A program made the position numbers and the translations under genes. 64,000 nucleotides of DNA from MPNP01 sp965221445 (GTDB lineage: Bacteria; Pseudomonadota; Alphaproteobacteria; Rhodobacterales; Rhodobacteraceae), in NCBI GenBank assembly GCA_965221445.1, contig CBDCSF010000013.1:3085000-3148999 (forward strand). Reading direction: 5' to 3'. Below are positions 46,201-51,641 of the stretch, in pieces (the stretch's first letter is position 1; each line of letters opens with the position of its first letter). The notes beneath the pieces are model-generated. The model saw nothing but the letters and a program-made list of their open reading frames with translations, did not search any database and was not told where the DNA came from.

Positions 46201-46371
46201 GCCGGGGTTGATATAGCTGAACAGTCAAGAGACTACAGTGTCGGGTGGCGGTTGACACCGGAGAGCAGGAATGCACCTGATTTTTCGTTGGGGGTCACTG
46301 GTACCCGAAGGGTGAGCACAATAGAACAGCCTGACCATATGACCAGTGTCGATGTTACAACACGCTGGTAA
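34300..46371 (+). CDS. Giant Calx-beta-repeat autotransporter-like surface protein with N-terminal HEAAH domain
   Basis: A 4023-residue exported protein. The ATG at 34300 (GGCAGAGG box, 7-base spacing) is preferred over TTG 34294. Parts in order: signal peptide (about 1-32, ending KSSEA); a domain to about 280 with HEAAH (179-183) and a downstream EDEAESF (216-222), the layout of a gluzincin-type zinc protease; many beta-sandwich modules ending in DNDP or TDDD (Calx-beta-like, calcium-binding type) and FTPANWN..TV modules; three copies of a Cys-flanked helical insert (SCDIDDVEDDVEDYAEE...WKRVLAAFG); repeats near-identical in DNA; the linker WLSRFGRTVAEQALDGIEDRL; and from about 45184 a C-terminal autotransporter-type beta-barrel starting LAFWGRAS and ending TTRW. 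The first 4 kb are AT-rich and the rest clearly G+C-richer. Likely roles are adhesion, predation or surface proteolysis; these are inference. No RTX nonapeptides were seen. Confidence 0.85.
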   Translation: MELRAAFRFSSRWLSPALVAVICLTLLTAKSSEAHLTSGSLVYTLTGVITNSDPSSCAISPANPPQINWRLSDPWGLVSNDDPFKPDNFWLFDANCDNGENSFPIRIRVDDGYTSTEALTEAKKYGLAMGRLPKVLRTGVKGLTITKLASSWFALIHQGQIFGVPRKSIGAELEELLVHEAAHISIQPKIMHDPGWWTAQREDGAYVSGYAKVAREDEAESFLAYLAARYRPTRISASQKKQIFQKIPNRIAFFDKFLSREEMKPFTAVHERGGSYQIDYSKDISVEVGSSGSSHIRLFSRPESSVTITPTSDNTKISTVSGPLIFSTENWNVPQSITVTGVKKGTTSINYTSTSSDKNFNIESGKLPATTVEVKSVGSLVKFDLSFYSSETGPVTEGELKNIKVTRSGTLSNTVTLPEYIVYGEGVTNVDYQTLGDLTFYYYLNKRNQAIRILDDKEDEPTEFMTVTFDSLSLPDGVSPGTPITIEILDNDPTLVTLKGTGDVTEGFSKTFTISLGRELVKGESLTVPLTFGGTAHLGSDYNVSCSKVTNVKCNDFSNGNAVVTFKGPSSKSILFNLSAVLDNINESSGETVQIGLGILDENSGSGLGGGAIGIDHLADFKILESIATPTVSLTTSEYEAEEGSIVTVKATLSGILSKDTVIPIKVTQGSTADVEDYNLLSSDIIIRGGKISGNISLLIIDDTVDEPPESFELSLGTLPAGTKAGISDTAPVKIKDNDPTKVVLSGTRDNVLEGQTKVLTLSIGRQLVENETLEVPLNIGRGKSGIAYYGPSGSRMDYILTCESPLPAGVTCPDLNKELRDETVIFSFNGPSANSVELTLKAHSTAQDTETDSEKVDLEFDKFDNGKYKFPDGGAVGSDLLPVFNIVKAKKSNPIDFTDKTIWHATAVLTVETNTSTGNRVFVQEGGTVTARVTLSNAVPVPTCFRVYINDLSTATQKVDYVLEEPEDWSWSENEHQRDNYTGKICIPKGKIEGSTDINILEDKLIEDSESILLSTIGLYNKEVTRAETGHINVRVNIFHRTEVAIIDSGLGIPEIGITSWPSVTEGDKVGFTIFAKHPVEEDVTINLNVFDASGSDFVASENEGAQNVVISKGDRTVAFGVPTENDLVGEANGEVTVFVTTDNNDPVTYVPFAFNSASITVKDDDTAGVLVSPSDLAVLTESNTSYALSLQTLPANDVTVSVTSDNAHAQVEKSSVTFTPNNWFIPQSVKVTGVSEGKANITHKITSGDGNNYGSGMSIDSVGVTVKPKPNPVSLSVSSNGNITEGASPLTITATLEDANATGAALSIPVQVRSTGTTAAPADYTVTGTIEIAHGALSGTTTFTAVDDTEDELDETAVVELGSPLPSGLKAGASNHVTITISDNDEPYVSFAASSSVNESIGTKEVKLFLFHTAPATDINISYSIGGSATAGSDNDYTIQNKGTVAVAAGSSTASIPVVIIDDTLDEPNETIELTLADGPDYALSASKVYTLTITDNDVPVPGVTLSTATVNLTEGGTTGSYTVVLASKPSSDVSLTLTSGDADKVKVHGPNGTAGASATLTFTPANWNQSRTVTITPQDDSDTRNEEVAIAHATTSTDTDYVFSDAGSVSVSVTDDDEPIPEITVVLPDAEGDGRTGGQLVYPESGGRGSVARSLHFSVSAAPAPSSSLTVCVRITETGGDRVSASLKGIKSVVIPAGGTVGHAIAWSDTNTDDLDSVVTLEILDPASEGCPTAGSYQVSAGDGSDTALIRDDEPTVASLARTGTGGIDEGGVVVFTATLGRTLSAGEIMDVPLVISGTNVTTGDWSMAMKSGATNTGISLHDMGTLTPKIRFSGAGAQTATLEVTATSDGASEGSETFTIALGSNSDFDAASLGTNVGGGGDPHGTTNAFDVLVSDPSILSLPVVTITASPSTITEGTSAQFTLKAMPAPTTSLVVSLMVEDDATADFLASGSEGLKSLTLEANTASKIYTVATVADTTFEPHGQITVSLKDAPGYTVGTSGSATLSVHDDDVATTPTLFFAQPSLTTLLETGEPLVFDLKISRPYFTKTMGYIPLAVEGSATRGRDYRLQYQLGKYWLDLRRDLIYVQRKIAVQRFRIVPLNDTAVEQNETITIKVMEQSEATRAYYEHYLSGTPNTLTFTLQDEGSAPAEPTLSFASSSSTLSEDKGTHNVTINLDKEVPSGGLSLRYTVGGTALEGSGNDYTIQNRGTLALAAGATTASIPITIVDDALDEPNETITLTLTNGSGYTVGTPAVHTLTITDNDVAPQPGVTLSGTTVSVTEGGAPGSYTVVLASKPTANVVVTATSGDAAKVKVHGPQGTAGPQASLTFTPANWDTAQTVSVVPQDDSDADNESVTLTHGVSKTGGYDHVSASSVIVLITDDDTPTLSVALSPTSANEGDTGDKGYATVTFGLDPVRSQPTSFKACLKTTGTATHGTGADYQLINLNNETPLTVSNTCYTHSIPANTASGQVRLLIRGDDSVEADESIVLELRDPPQGVVMDGSRSTATYSILNDDTAPTSCDIDDVEDDVEDYAEETSNGQQHVARWKRVLAAFGHDNGYSKMTVAEAQQNSETYWSVRWDPVVEALECLATVASTDPVVTISGGSVITEGGEALFTVSATPVPTTNLEVKLTIEDDATSDFVSSSDEGTQTVTIPANQGSATHTLTTVNDSTDEANGDITATVVADTGYTVGTPNSATIAVNDDDVSPVPTLSVVLSPTSASEGDTGDKGYATVTFGLDPVRSQPTSFKACLKNTGTATHGTGADYQLINLNNETPLTVSNTCYTHSIPANTASGQVRLLIRGDDAVEADESIVLELRDPPQGVVVDGTRGTATYSILNDDTAPTSCDIDDVEDDVEDYAEETSNGQQHVARWKRVLAAFGHDNGYSKMTVAEAQQNSETYWSVRWDPVVAVLQCLANVASTDPVVTVSGGSVITEGGDALFTVSATPVPTTNLAVKLTIEDDATSDFVSSGDEGTQTVTIPANQGSATHTLTTVNDSTDEANGDITATVVAATGYTVGTPNSATIAVNDDDVSPVPTLSVVLSPTSASEGDTGDKGYATVTFGLDPVRSQPTSFKACLKNTGTATHGTGADYQLINLNNETPLTVSNTCYTHSIPANTASGQVRLLIRGDDAVEADESIVLELRDPPQGVVVDGTRSTATYSILNDDVAASDPVVSITGGTAITEGGTATFTLTAIPAPLSDLSVAVDVGDSGDFAVSGQTGPRTVVIGTGGTGTLTVTTDDDNADEANGSITATIKPGTGYTPSSIDKTASIDVSDNDASPVVSITGDTAITEGGTATFTFTAIPAPLSDLSVTVDVGDSGDFAVSGQTGPRTVVIGTGGTGTLTVTTDDDNADEANGSITATIQPGTGYTPSSTDKTVSIDVSDNDVSTGPTISINDVSAQENTRLMHFKVTLSEASTEMVRFNWETRESKPVSAQEGKDYNKSGRRYFFTPGQTSITLRVLIFNDSHDEGSETFEVVLSKPYNATILDGVGVGTIVNSDPLPSAWLSRFGRTVAEQALDGIEDRLTGSRAADVDIALAGHGLDFGVRDHSDSLEDGHGSQTIGGFSGHDDRGSQTRSYAHGSYSPDATGLDGSHTMTLDEALLNSRFTTTSRSDSKGGSLAFWGRASQSSFDGQEGTFSLTGDITTAFLGTDYARNKWLVGLALTRSTAKGRYGDTDLDPRPASQTCEVDEVALCRDAIRAGDGQVSSTLTVVIPYGSFQVSERFQLWGALGFGTGDVTLTPRTGGSLKSDISWRMAALGLRGEVLPPPVEGSGLSLAVVSDVLWVNTTSEKTHDLAAADTDVSRFRLGLEGSWHMDLANGRSFVPRLEIGTRYDGGDAETGFGIEVGAGLSLRDHVSGVSFDLSGRTLVQHDNDTFKDRGISVSFTYDPNPQSRRGPSLTVHKQVGGSSEGGVDALFAPTPLEDRTGSGDDSRWGMEAAYGFPVGDGSYTGSPTAGVDIAEQSRDYSVGWRLTPESRNAPDFSLGVTGTRRVSTIEQPDHMTSVDVTTRW
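38569..39165 (+). repeat. Two-module block, copy 1
   Basis: Codes for a Calx-beta module containing DYTIQNKGTVAVAAG followed by a module with YTVVLASKPSSDV and KVKVHGPNGTAG...FTPANWN. It closely resembles the block at 40876-41466, indicating duplication of a two-module unit within the giant gene. Confidence 0.7.
40876..41466 (+). repeat. Two-module block, copy 2
   Basis: Second copy of the block seen at 38569-39165, with DYTIQNRGTLALAAG, YTVVLASKPTANV and KVKVHGPQGTAG...FTPANWD. About 1.7 kb of unrelated modules separates the copies. Confidence 0.7.
41473..42453 (+). repeat. 981-bp tandem unit 1 of the giant gene
   Basis: A 327-residue unit starting TLSVALSPTSANEGDTGDKGY. It contains one Calx-beta-like module (to SILNDD), the Cys-flanked helical insert (SCDIDD ... 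CLATVAS) and a second Calx-beta-like module ending IAVNDDDVS. Unit 2 follows directly with the same length and frame. Confidence 0.88.
42454..43434 (+). repeat. 981-bp tandem unit 2 of the giant gene
   Basis: Second 981-bp unit, differing from unit 1 at scattered positions (for example SVVLSPTSASEGD). It keeps the helical insert and both Calx-beta-like modules. Confidence 0.88.
43435..43825 (+). repeat. Partial third unit (about 390 bp)
   Basis: Repeats only the first Calx-beta-like module of the 981-bp unit and is almost identical in DNA to the start of unit 2. It ends at SILNDD, where different modules continue. The high identity points to a recent duplication or gene conversion. Confidence 0.85.
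43846..44172 (+). repeat. 327-bp tandem unit A
   Basis: A 109-residue Calx-beta-like module starting VVSITGGTAITEGGTATF and ending near DVSDND. It is followed directly by a near-identical copy. Confidence 0.85.
44173..44499 (+). repeat. 327-bp tandem unit B
   Basis: Second copy of the 109-residue module (VVSITGDTAITEGGTATF). Only a few codons differ from unit A. It is the last full copy before the non-repeated module that leads to the beta-barrel. Confidence 0.85.
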
Positions 46372-46856
46372 GTGATGGGTTAACCGGATTTGACATACTG
46401 TCGCATTTTTTCTGAACCGCCAGTTATACCAAGGCTTTAATCAGGTTTTTAAATATTATCAGCCTGAACTTTCCGGTTGAATGAGGGTAAAATGTTTATC
46501 CATCCCCATTATAAGGAAATTCAGGGTGGTTTAGAGTATTATTGAAAAAAGATTTGGCTGTCTGATTATAGGGTGCCGATGCCAGACTGGTACGAACGCA
46601 TTATCAATGGATTCTCACCTTCAATGGCGTATATAATGAGGAATATCTGGTAGTCAAATCCCTTTGAATTTAAATCACCAAGTAGTCGGAACCATACAGG
46701 TTTTGAGGTTTGGAATTTTTAATATATGGTAACTCTCCTACATTGGTTCGCAATACCAAATATTTTCGTTGACCACTGTTTTTCAGCATTAGATCGTCAA
46801 GTATAAAATTTCAAAAAAAAGTATGCTTGTAATTCAGTTTGCACTATTTGGACAAT
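46372..46856. other. Intergenic stretch after the giant gene
   Basis: These 485 AT-rich bases carry no supported gene. A 24-codon frame at about 46577-46651 (MPDWYERIING...) has no family match that I recognise and is not called. No clear terminator was found after the giant gene. Confidence 0.55.
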
Positions 46857-47606
46857 ATGAACTTGGACTTACTTATAGACTTGCATAAGGAAGGACCACG
46901 TCAAGGTCCTGGCGATGAGAAATACACTAAGTTGGCAATGGATTTAGCAGGACTAACGGATAGTAATGGCAGATTTAAAATTCTTGATGTGGGTTCAGGT
47001 ACAGGAGCCTCTACTATGGTTCTTGCGAGTTACCTGAATGCTGATATAATTGCAGTAGACTTTTGCTCAGATTTTTTGAGTGTACTGAACGATAAAACTC
47101 AATCTTGTGGGCAACAAGAAAAAATTTCCGTACTTAATTGCTCCATGGATGATTTGCCATTTTTTGCCAATTCCTTTGATGTAATTTGGGGTGAAGGATC
47201 TATCTATATTATGGGCTTCAAAAATGGGATTAACTATCTCAACCGCTATTTGAAACCCGGAGGAAAATTAGCTTTATCAGAAATAACCTGGCTTACTCCA
47301 AATCGTCCTGATGAAATCAATACCTTTTGGCAAAATGAGTATCCGGAAATTGCGACTGCTTCTGAAAAGATAAAAATACTGGAGGAACACGGTTTTAACT
47401 TAAAGGGGTATTTTCCTTTACCCAAATCAGCATGGCTGGACAATTATTACCTTCCCTTGCAAGGTAGGTTTGATGCCTTTTTGGCAAGACACAACACCAA
47501 CGAAGCAAGAGAATTGATTGAAGGAGAAATCAAAGAAATTAAATTGTACGAAAAGTACTGCGATTTTTACAGCTATGGATTCTACATAGCCCAAAAGGCT
47601 CTCTAA
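46857..47606 (+). CDS. Class I SAM-dependent methyltransferase
   Basis: A 249-residue Rossmann-fold methyltransferase. Motif I is ILDVGSGTGASTMVLA, the acidic motif II is IIAVDFCSDFL, motif III falls at NCSMDDLPFFANSFDVIWGEG, and YLKPGGKLALSEITWL is the post-motif strand. It belongs to the Methyltransf_11/25-like group that includes small-molecule methylases; the substrate is not predictable. ATG 46857 is preferred over an upstream TTG (46839). It lies alone between the giant gene and uvrA, in the accessory region, with AT-rich codon use unlike the neighbouring end of the giant gene. Confidence 0.8.
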   Translation: MNLDLLIDLHKEGPRQGPGDEKYTKLAMDLAGLTDSNGRFKILDVGSGTGASTMVLASYLNADIIAVDFCSDFLSVLNDKTQSCGQQEKISVLNCSMDDLPFFANSFDVIWGEGSIYIMGFKNGINYLNRYLKPGGKLALSEITWLTPNRPDEINTFWQNEYPEIATASEKIKILEEHGFNLKGYFPLPKSAWLDNYYLPLQGRFDAFLARHNTNEARELIEGEIKEIKLYEKYCDFYSYGFYIAQKAL

Positions 47607-47791
47607 ATAATACACTTGGTGGGTCTTGGTTGAAATAATCCAGAACAATTTTCAAAACGAAAGGAAATTGGGGTATTCACATAAAATGTTTACTGATAAG
47701 AGAATCCCGTTGAGTTTGTTTTGGTCCAAACCCACTAATTATGATCTTTAATTCCGATTCGAATTGTAAAAAATTCAAGGGTATATTATCT

Positions 47792-47812
47792 GAATTTTGA
47801 ACCCTAAAATTC
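47792..47812. promoter_or_regulatory. Inverted repeat upstream of uvrA
   Basis: GAATTTT and AAAATTC are perfect 7-bp arms with a 7-base spacer, 81 bases before the uvrA start. It could be an operator. It does not match the alphaproteobacterial LexA site (GTTC-N7-GTTC), which would be expected for uvrA. Confidence 0.35.
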
Positions 47813-47892
47813 AAAAATCAACATAGGTAGGTGATTTCCAAATGAAGAATAACAGGGCTCCTTTTATCGAATTTATATGATCTAATTCCTTT

Positions 47893-50778
47893 ATGACTGA
47901 GTTGAAAGAAATCACAGTTCTTGGTGCGAGAGAACATAACCTGAAATCAGTTGATCTAACCATACCAAGGGACAAATTGATTGTCTTTACTGGATTGAGT
48001 GGATCAGGAAAGTCATCACTTGCACTTGATACAATCTACGCTGAAGGCCAAAGACGCTATGTAGAAAGCCTTTCAGCTTACGCCCGGCAATTCCTGAACG
48101 TCATGGAAAAGCCGGAAGTTGACAATATTTCAGGTCTTTCTCCAGCCATATCTATTGAACAGAAAACCACCTCCAGAAACCCAAGGTCTACGGTAGGAAC
48201 GATAACAGAAATTTATGATTACCTTAGACTTTTATATGCAAGGGTAGGGGTCCCGTACTCTCCTACAACTGGATTACCCATTACATCACAACAGGTATCT
48301 GACATGGTGGATAGGATTTCCTCTTTTGAGGAAGGAACCCGATATCTGTTACTTGCACCGATTATCAGGGACAGAAAGGGTACATTTAGAAATGAACTGC
48401 TGGATTTTAAGAAGAAGGGGTTCCTGAGAGTTAAGATTGACGGCGAGCTATTGACCTTGGATACAATACCCAAACTGTCAAAGAACTATCGACATGATAT
48501 TTCGTTGGTTGTTGATAGGATGGTGGCTGGACTAGGCAATGACGAAAGGATTGCCCAATCGTTGAGAACCGCTCTTGACCAAAGTAATGGAACAGCAGAA
48601 ATTGAATTCGTAGGAAAAAATGCCCCCGAGCCAATTTTGTTTTCAGAGAAGTTTGCGTGCCCTGTCTCAGGGTTTACCATCAGAGAAATAGAACCTCGAC
48701 TATTTTCGTTTAATGCCCCATCGGGTGCTTGCCCAAATTGTGATGGGTTGGGTACAAAGAGGGTTTTTTCTGAAACTGAAATTATTAAGGATCCAAATTT
48801 GGCGGTCGTTACCATTGTGGATGAATGGTATGTACCCAAATCTGCAGATTTCTGGAGTAAAATCCTGATATTGCTGAAGAGTTTTAATCTCCCGCATGAT
48901 ACGGTCTGGAAGGATACTCCCGCAAAATTCAGGGAAATTTTCTTTTATGGAGGGAATGTCAAATATGAGTTGAGGGAAGATGGAAAGATAATCAAGGAAA
49001 ATCTGAGTTTTGAAGGCATCGTACCCTTTTTGGAAAGGGTTTACCATTCAACGACCTCATTCAAAAGAAGACACCAGCTGGAAGCAATGCAAAAAAATGA
49101 AACCTGCCATGTATGTAAAGGTTATAGACTCAGCAATGAGGCTTTGGCAGTCAAAATTGGGGGAATTCATTTGGGTGAATTGGTAGAGAAATCCATTGGA
49201 GAGGTATTGGATTGGGTATCTGAAATACCTGTAGAACTGACAGACCAGCAAAATAAAATTGGTGCTTCAATCTTTAAAGAAATCAAGGACAGGTTGAATT
49301 TTCTGATAGACGTTGGGCTTGAGTATCTAACCCTCTCTCGCAAAGCTGGAACACTATCTGGTGGAGAAAGTCAAAGAATTCGACTCGCTAGCCAAATAGG
49401 TTCCGGGTTAACAGGTGTTCTTTATGTCTTGGATGAACCATCAATCGGATTGCATCAAAGGGATAATCAGAGACTTTTGGCTACCTTGGTCAACCTTAGA
49501 GATAAAGGCAATACAGTCATTGTTGTCGAACATGATGAGGAAGCAATTCGTGAAGCTGATCACTTGGTAGATATCGGGCCAAGGGCAGGTATTCATGGTG
49601 GCGAAATTGTAGCTCAAGGATCAGTTCAGGAAGTCATTTCAGAACCTGCTTCCCTGACCGGAAAATATCTTAGCGGTGAAAAAGTCATTCCAATTCCAAC
49701 CAATCGCCGGAAAGTTAATTCAGATGACGATTTTATTAAAATTACCGGGGCCAAGTGTCATAACCTGAAAAATGTTAACGTTTCAATGCCAGTTGGAAAA
49801 TTGATTTGCGTAACCGGTGTTTCAGGTAGTGGAAAATCTTCCCTTGTTTTTGAAACCCTTTACAAGGCATGGAAAGATCTATCAGGAGATTATGAAGCCA
49901 TAACCGGTTTTGACAATTTCAAGGATATGATTCATATTGATCAGAGGCCTATAGGAAAAACTCCTCGCTCTAATCCAGCAACTTATACCAAGGCTTTCGA
50001 TCCAATACGGAATTTGTTTGCCAATCTTCCTACGTCCAAGGCAAGAGGTTATAAGGTTGGACGGTTTTCCTTTAATGTACCTGGGGGACGATGTGAAGCA
50101 TGTACAGGGGATGGAGTTAAGAGAATTTCCATGCATTTCCTTCCAGATGTTTATGTGACCTGTGATAGTTGCAAAGGTCTCAGATACAATCGTGAAACAC
50201 TTGAAATAAAGTATCGGGATAAGACCATTGCTGATGTCTTGGATATGACCGTTGAAGAAGCAAATGAATTCTTCAAGAACATACCTGCAGTGAGCAGAAA
50301 AATAAGGACCTTGGATAGAGTAGGTCTTGGTTACATCAAGCTTGGACAACAGGCCCCACTTTTGTCCGGTGGAGAAGCCCAAAGGGTAAAACTATCCACC
50401 GAACTTTCAAAGGTTACCAAAGGTGAGACCATCTACCTACTTGACGAACCTACAACGGGTCTTCATTTTGAAGATATCAATAATTTGCTCAAAGTTCTTC
50501 ATGAGTTGGTAGATAAAGGAAACACGGTCGTCATCATTGAGCATAATCTTGATGTCATTAAAACAGCCGATTGGATTATTGATATGGGACCAGAGGGTGG
50601 CGAGAAGGGAGGAAATGTAATCGCATCCGGTACACCGGAAGAGGTTGCTGCCAATCCGGAAAGCTATACTGGACATTTCCTTGCTGAAATATTCAAGAAC
50701 AAAGCTGGTTCCGATTTCGGGAGAAAGAAAAGTCATCAGTCAAAACAACAACCTGTTGCAAGAGCTGCTGCCAGTTAA
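47893..50778 (+). CDS. uvrA: Excinuclease ABC subunit A
   Basis: A 961-residue damage-recognition ATPase of nucleotide excision repair. It has two ABC modules: Walker A GLSGSGKSSL (near residue 35) and GVSGSGKSSLV (near 640), and signatures LSGGESQRIRLASQIG and LSGGEAQRVKL. Zinc modules are CPVSG...CPNCDGLG / CHVCKG and CEACTGDG ... CDSCKG. RNPRSTVGTITEIYDYLRLL is the UvrB-binding block. The sequence SPTTGLPI lacks the first extra Zn cysteines seen in E. coli, as is usual in alphaproteobacteria. It forms UvrA2 with UvrB; no uvrB is nearby. Confidence 0.97.
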   Translation: MTELKEITVLGAREHNLKSVDLTIPRDKLIVFTGLSGSGKSSLALDTIYAEGQRRYVESLSAYARQFLNVMEKPEVDNISGLSPAISIEQKTTSRNPRSTVGTITEIYDYLRLLYARVGVPYSPTTGLPITSQQVSDMVDRISSFEEGTRYLLLAPIIRDRKGTFRNELLDFKKKGFLRVKIDGELLTLDTIPKLSKNYRHDISLVVDRMVAGLGNDERIAQSLRTALDQSNGTAEIEFVGKNAPEPILFSEKFACPVSGFTIREIEPRLFSFNAPSGACPNCDGLGTKRVFSETEIIKDPNLAVVTIVDEWYVPKSADFWSKILILLKSFNLPHDTVWKDTPAKFREIFFYGGNVKYELREDGKIIKENLSFEGIVPFLERVYHSTTSFKRRHQLEAMQKNETCHVCKGYRLSNEALAVKIGGIHLGELVEKSIGEVLDWVSEIPVELTDQQNKIGASIFKEIKDRLNFLIDVGLEYLTLSRKAGTLSGGESQRIRLASQIGSGLTGVLYVLDEPSIGLHQRDNQRLLATLVNLRDKGNTVIVVEHDEEAIREADHLVDIGPRAGIHGGEIVAQGSVQEVISEPASLTGKYLSGEKVIPIPTNRRKVNSDDDFIKITGAKCHNLKNVNVSMPVGKLICVTGVSGSGKSSLVFETLYKAWKDLSGDYEAITGFDNFKDMIHIDQRPIGKTPRSNPATYTKAFDPIRNLFANLPTSKARGYKVGRFSFNVPGGRCEACTGDGVKRISMHFLPDVYVTCDSCKGLRYNRETLEIKYRDKTIADVLDMTVEEANEFFKNIPAVSRKIRTLDRVGLGYIKLGQQAPLLSGGEAQRVKLSTELSKVTKGETIYLLDEPTTGLHFEDINNLLKVLHELVDKGNTVVIIEHNLDVIKTADWIIDMGPEGGEKGGNVIASGTPEEVAANPESYTGHFLAEIFKNKAGSDFGRKKSHQSKQQPVARAAAS

Positions 50779-50817
50779 TTTTTGAGATTTTTGTATGATG
50801 ATCCAAATTTAATTGTC

Positions 50818-51315
50818 ATGAATATTTTTTGTCTAGATTCCAATCCCATTAGTGCTGCAAAATTTCAGTGTGACAAACATGTGGTTAAAATGACATTGGA
50901 ATCTGCACAGTTGTTATGTTCTGCACATTTGATACTTGATGGTAATGAGGCTAGTGAGAATTTTTATCGATTGACTCATAAAAATCATCCCTGTACTATA
51001 TGGACCAGAGAAAACAGCAGTAACTATAAATGGCTTTATGAGCACTTCACAGGATTGTGTGATGAATATCGTTTCAGGTATGGAAAAACACATTTAACTG
51101 ACAAAAAACTAAGAAACGACCTGTCAATACCACCTGCAAATATTATGAGTGCTGAATTAACACCTTTTGCACTGGCTATACCAGATCAATTTAAAGTGGT
51201 TTGTCCCGTTGAAAGCTATCGCAAATATTACAGGTCAAAATCTTCCCAATTCCAAATGAAATGGACAAAAAGAGAGGTCCCTGGTTGGTTTCAAGAAGAA
51301 AAAAATCCTTCCTAA
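50818..51315 (+). CDS. Uncharacterised protein resembling a phage-encoded family
   Basis: A 165-residue protein. It begins MNIFCLDSNPISAAKFQCDKH, and continues VVKMTLESAQLLCSAH, YRLTHKNHPCTIWTRENSSNYKWL, and CPVESYRKYYRSKS. The DxxPxxAAxxxCDKHVVKMxxE pattern with THxNHPxxxW is, from memory, that of an uncharacterised family found in marine phages and some bacteria; the conserved C, D, K, H and H, N, H residues suggest a metal or nucleic-acid site. ATG 50818 replaces an upstream TTG at 50782 because homology begins there. It follows uvrA on the same strand after 39 bases, so a DNA-related role is possible but unproven. Confidence 0.7.
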   Translation: MNIFCLDSNPISAAKFQCDKHVVKMTLESAQLLCSAHLILDGNEASENFYRLTHKNHPCTIWTRENSSNYKWLYEHFTGLCDEYRFRYGKTHLTDKKLRNDLSIPPANIMSAELTPFALAIPDQFKVVCPVESYRKYYRSKSSQFQMKWTKREVPGWFQEEKNPS

Positions 51316-51641
51316 AAACATTCATCTTTAAATTACAGACCCTTAATCAGATTCAGTAATTTTAAATCTACTCACTCCCAATAATTTTCCTTTTGATCTA
51401 AATCTCTAGCAAATTCTCTTTGTTGTTGTTGGGTATTTCGAACCCTCAAAAAAATCTTTTCTATTGGTTATTTGCCAAATGGTGACTTGATTTCTAATTT
51501 TAGAGTGCTAACTTATGTCCCCATGACAACTAAAGTATCTTCAATTTATATCTGTATTATTGGCTGACATTCCTGTCGGCCCGTTGTCATTTCAGCACAT
51601 CTTTCTTTCGGGCCGTAGGGACTAAAGCCCTAAATGGCGCT
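51316..51641. other. Intergenic leader region of cysS
   Basis: These 326 bases hold no supported gene. The last 70 contain an inverted repeat, CGGCCCG (51577-51583) with CGGGCCG (51609-51615), followed by AGGGACTAAAGCCCT just before the cysS start. This may be a terminator of the preceding gene or a structured 5' leader of cysS. T-box features were not recognised. Confidence 0.5.
51577..51615. repeat. Stem-loop upstream of cysS
   Basis: Seven-base perfect arms CGGCCCG/CGGGCCG with a 25-base loop, 27 bases before the cysS ATG. There is no T-run after it, so a function in the cysS leader is as likely as termination. Confidence 0.4.

Noticed and set aside
34300..46371. RTX toxin or type I secretion substrate
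   Set aside because: No glycine-rich nonapeptide repeats were seen, and the C-terminus is an autotransporter-type barrel.
46577..46651. 24-codon ORF after the giant gene
   Set aside because: Too short, no ribosome-binding site and no recognised family.
47607..47892. LexA box before uvrA
   Set aside because: No GTTC-N7-GTTC pattern was found on either strand by eye.
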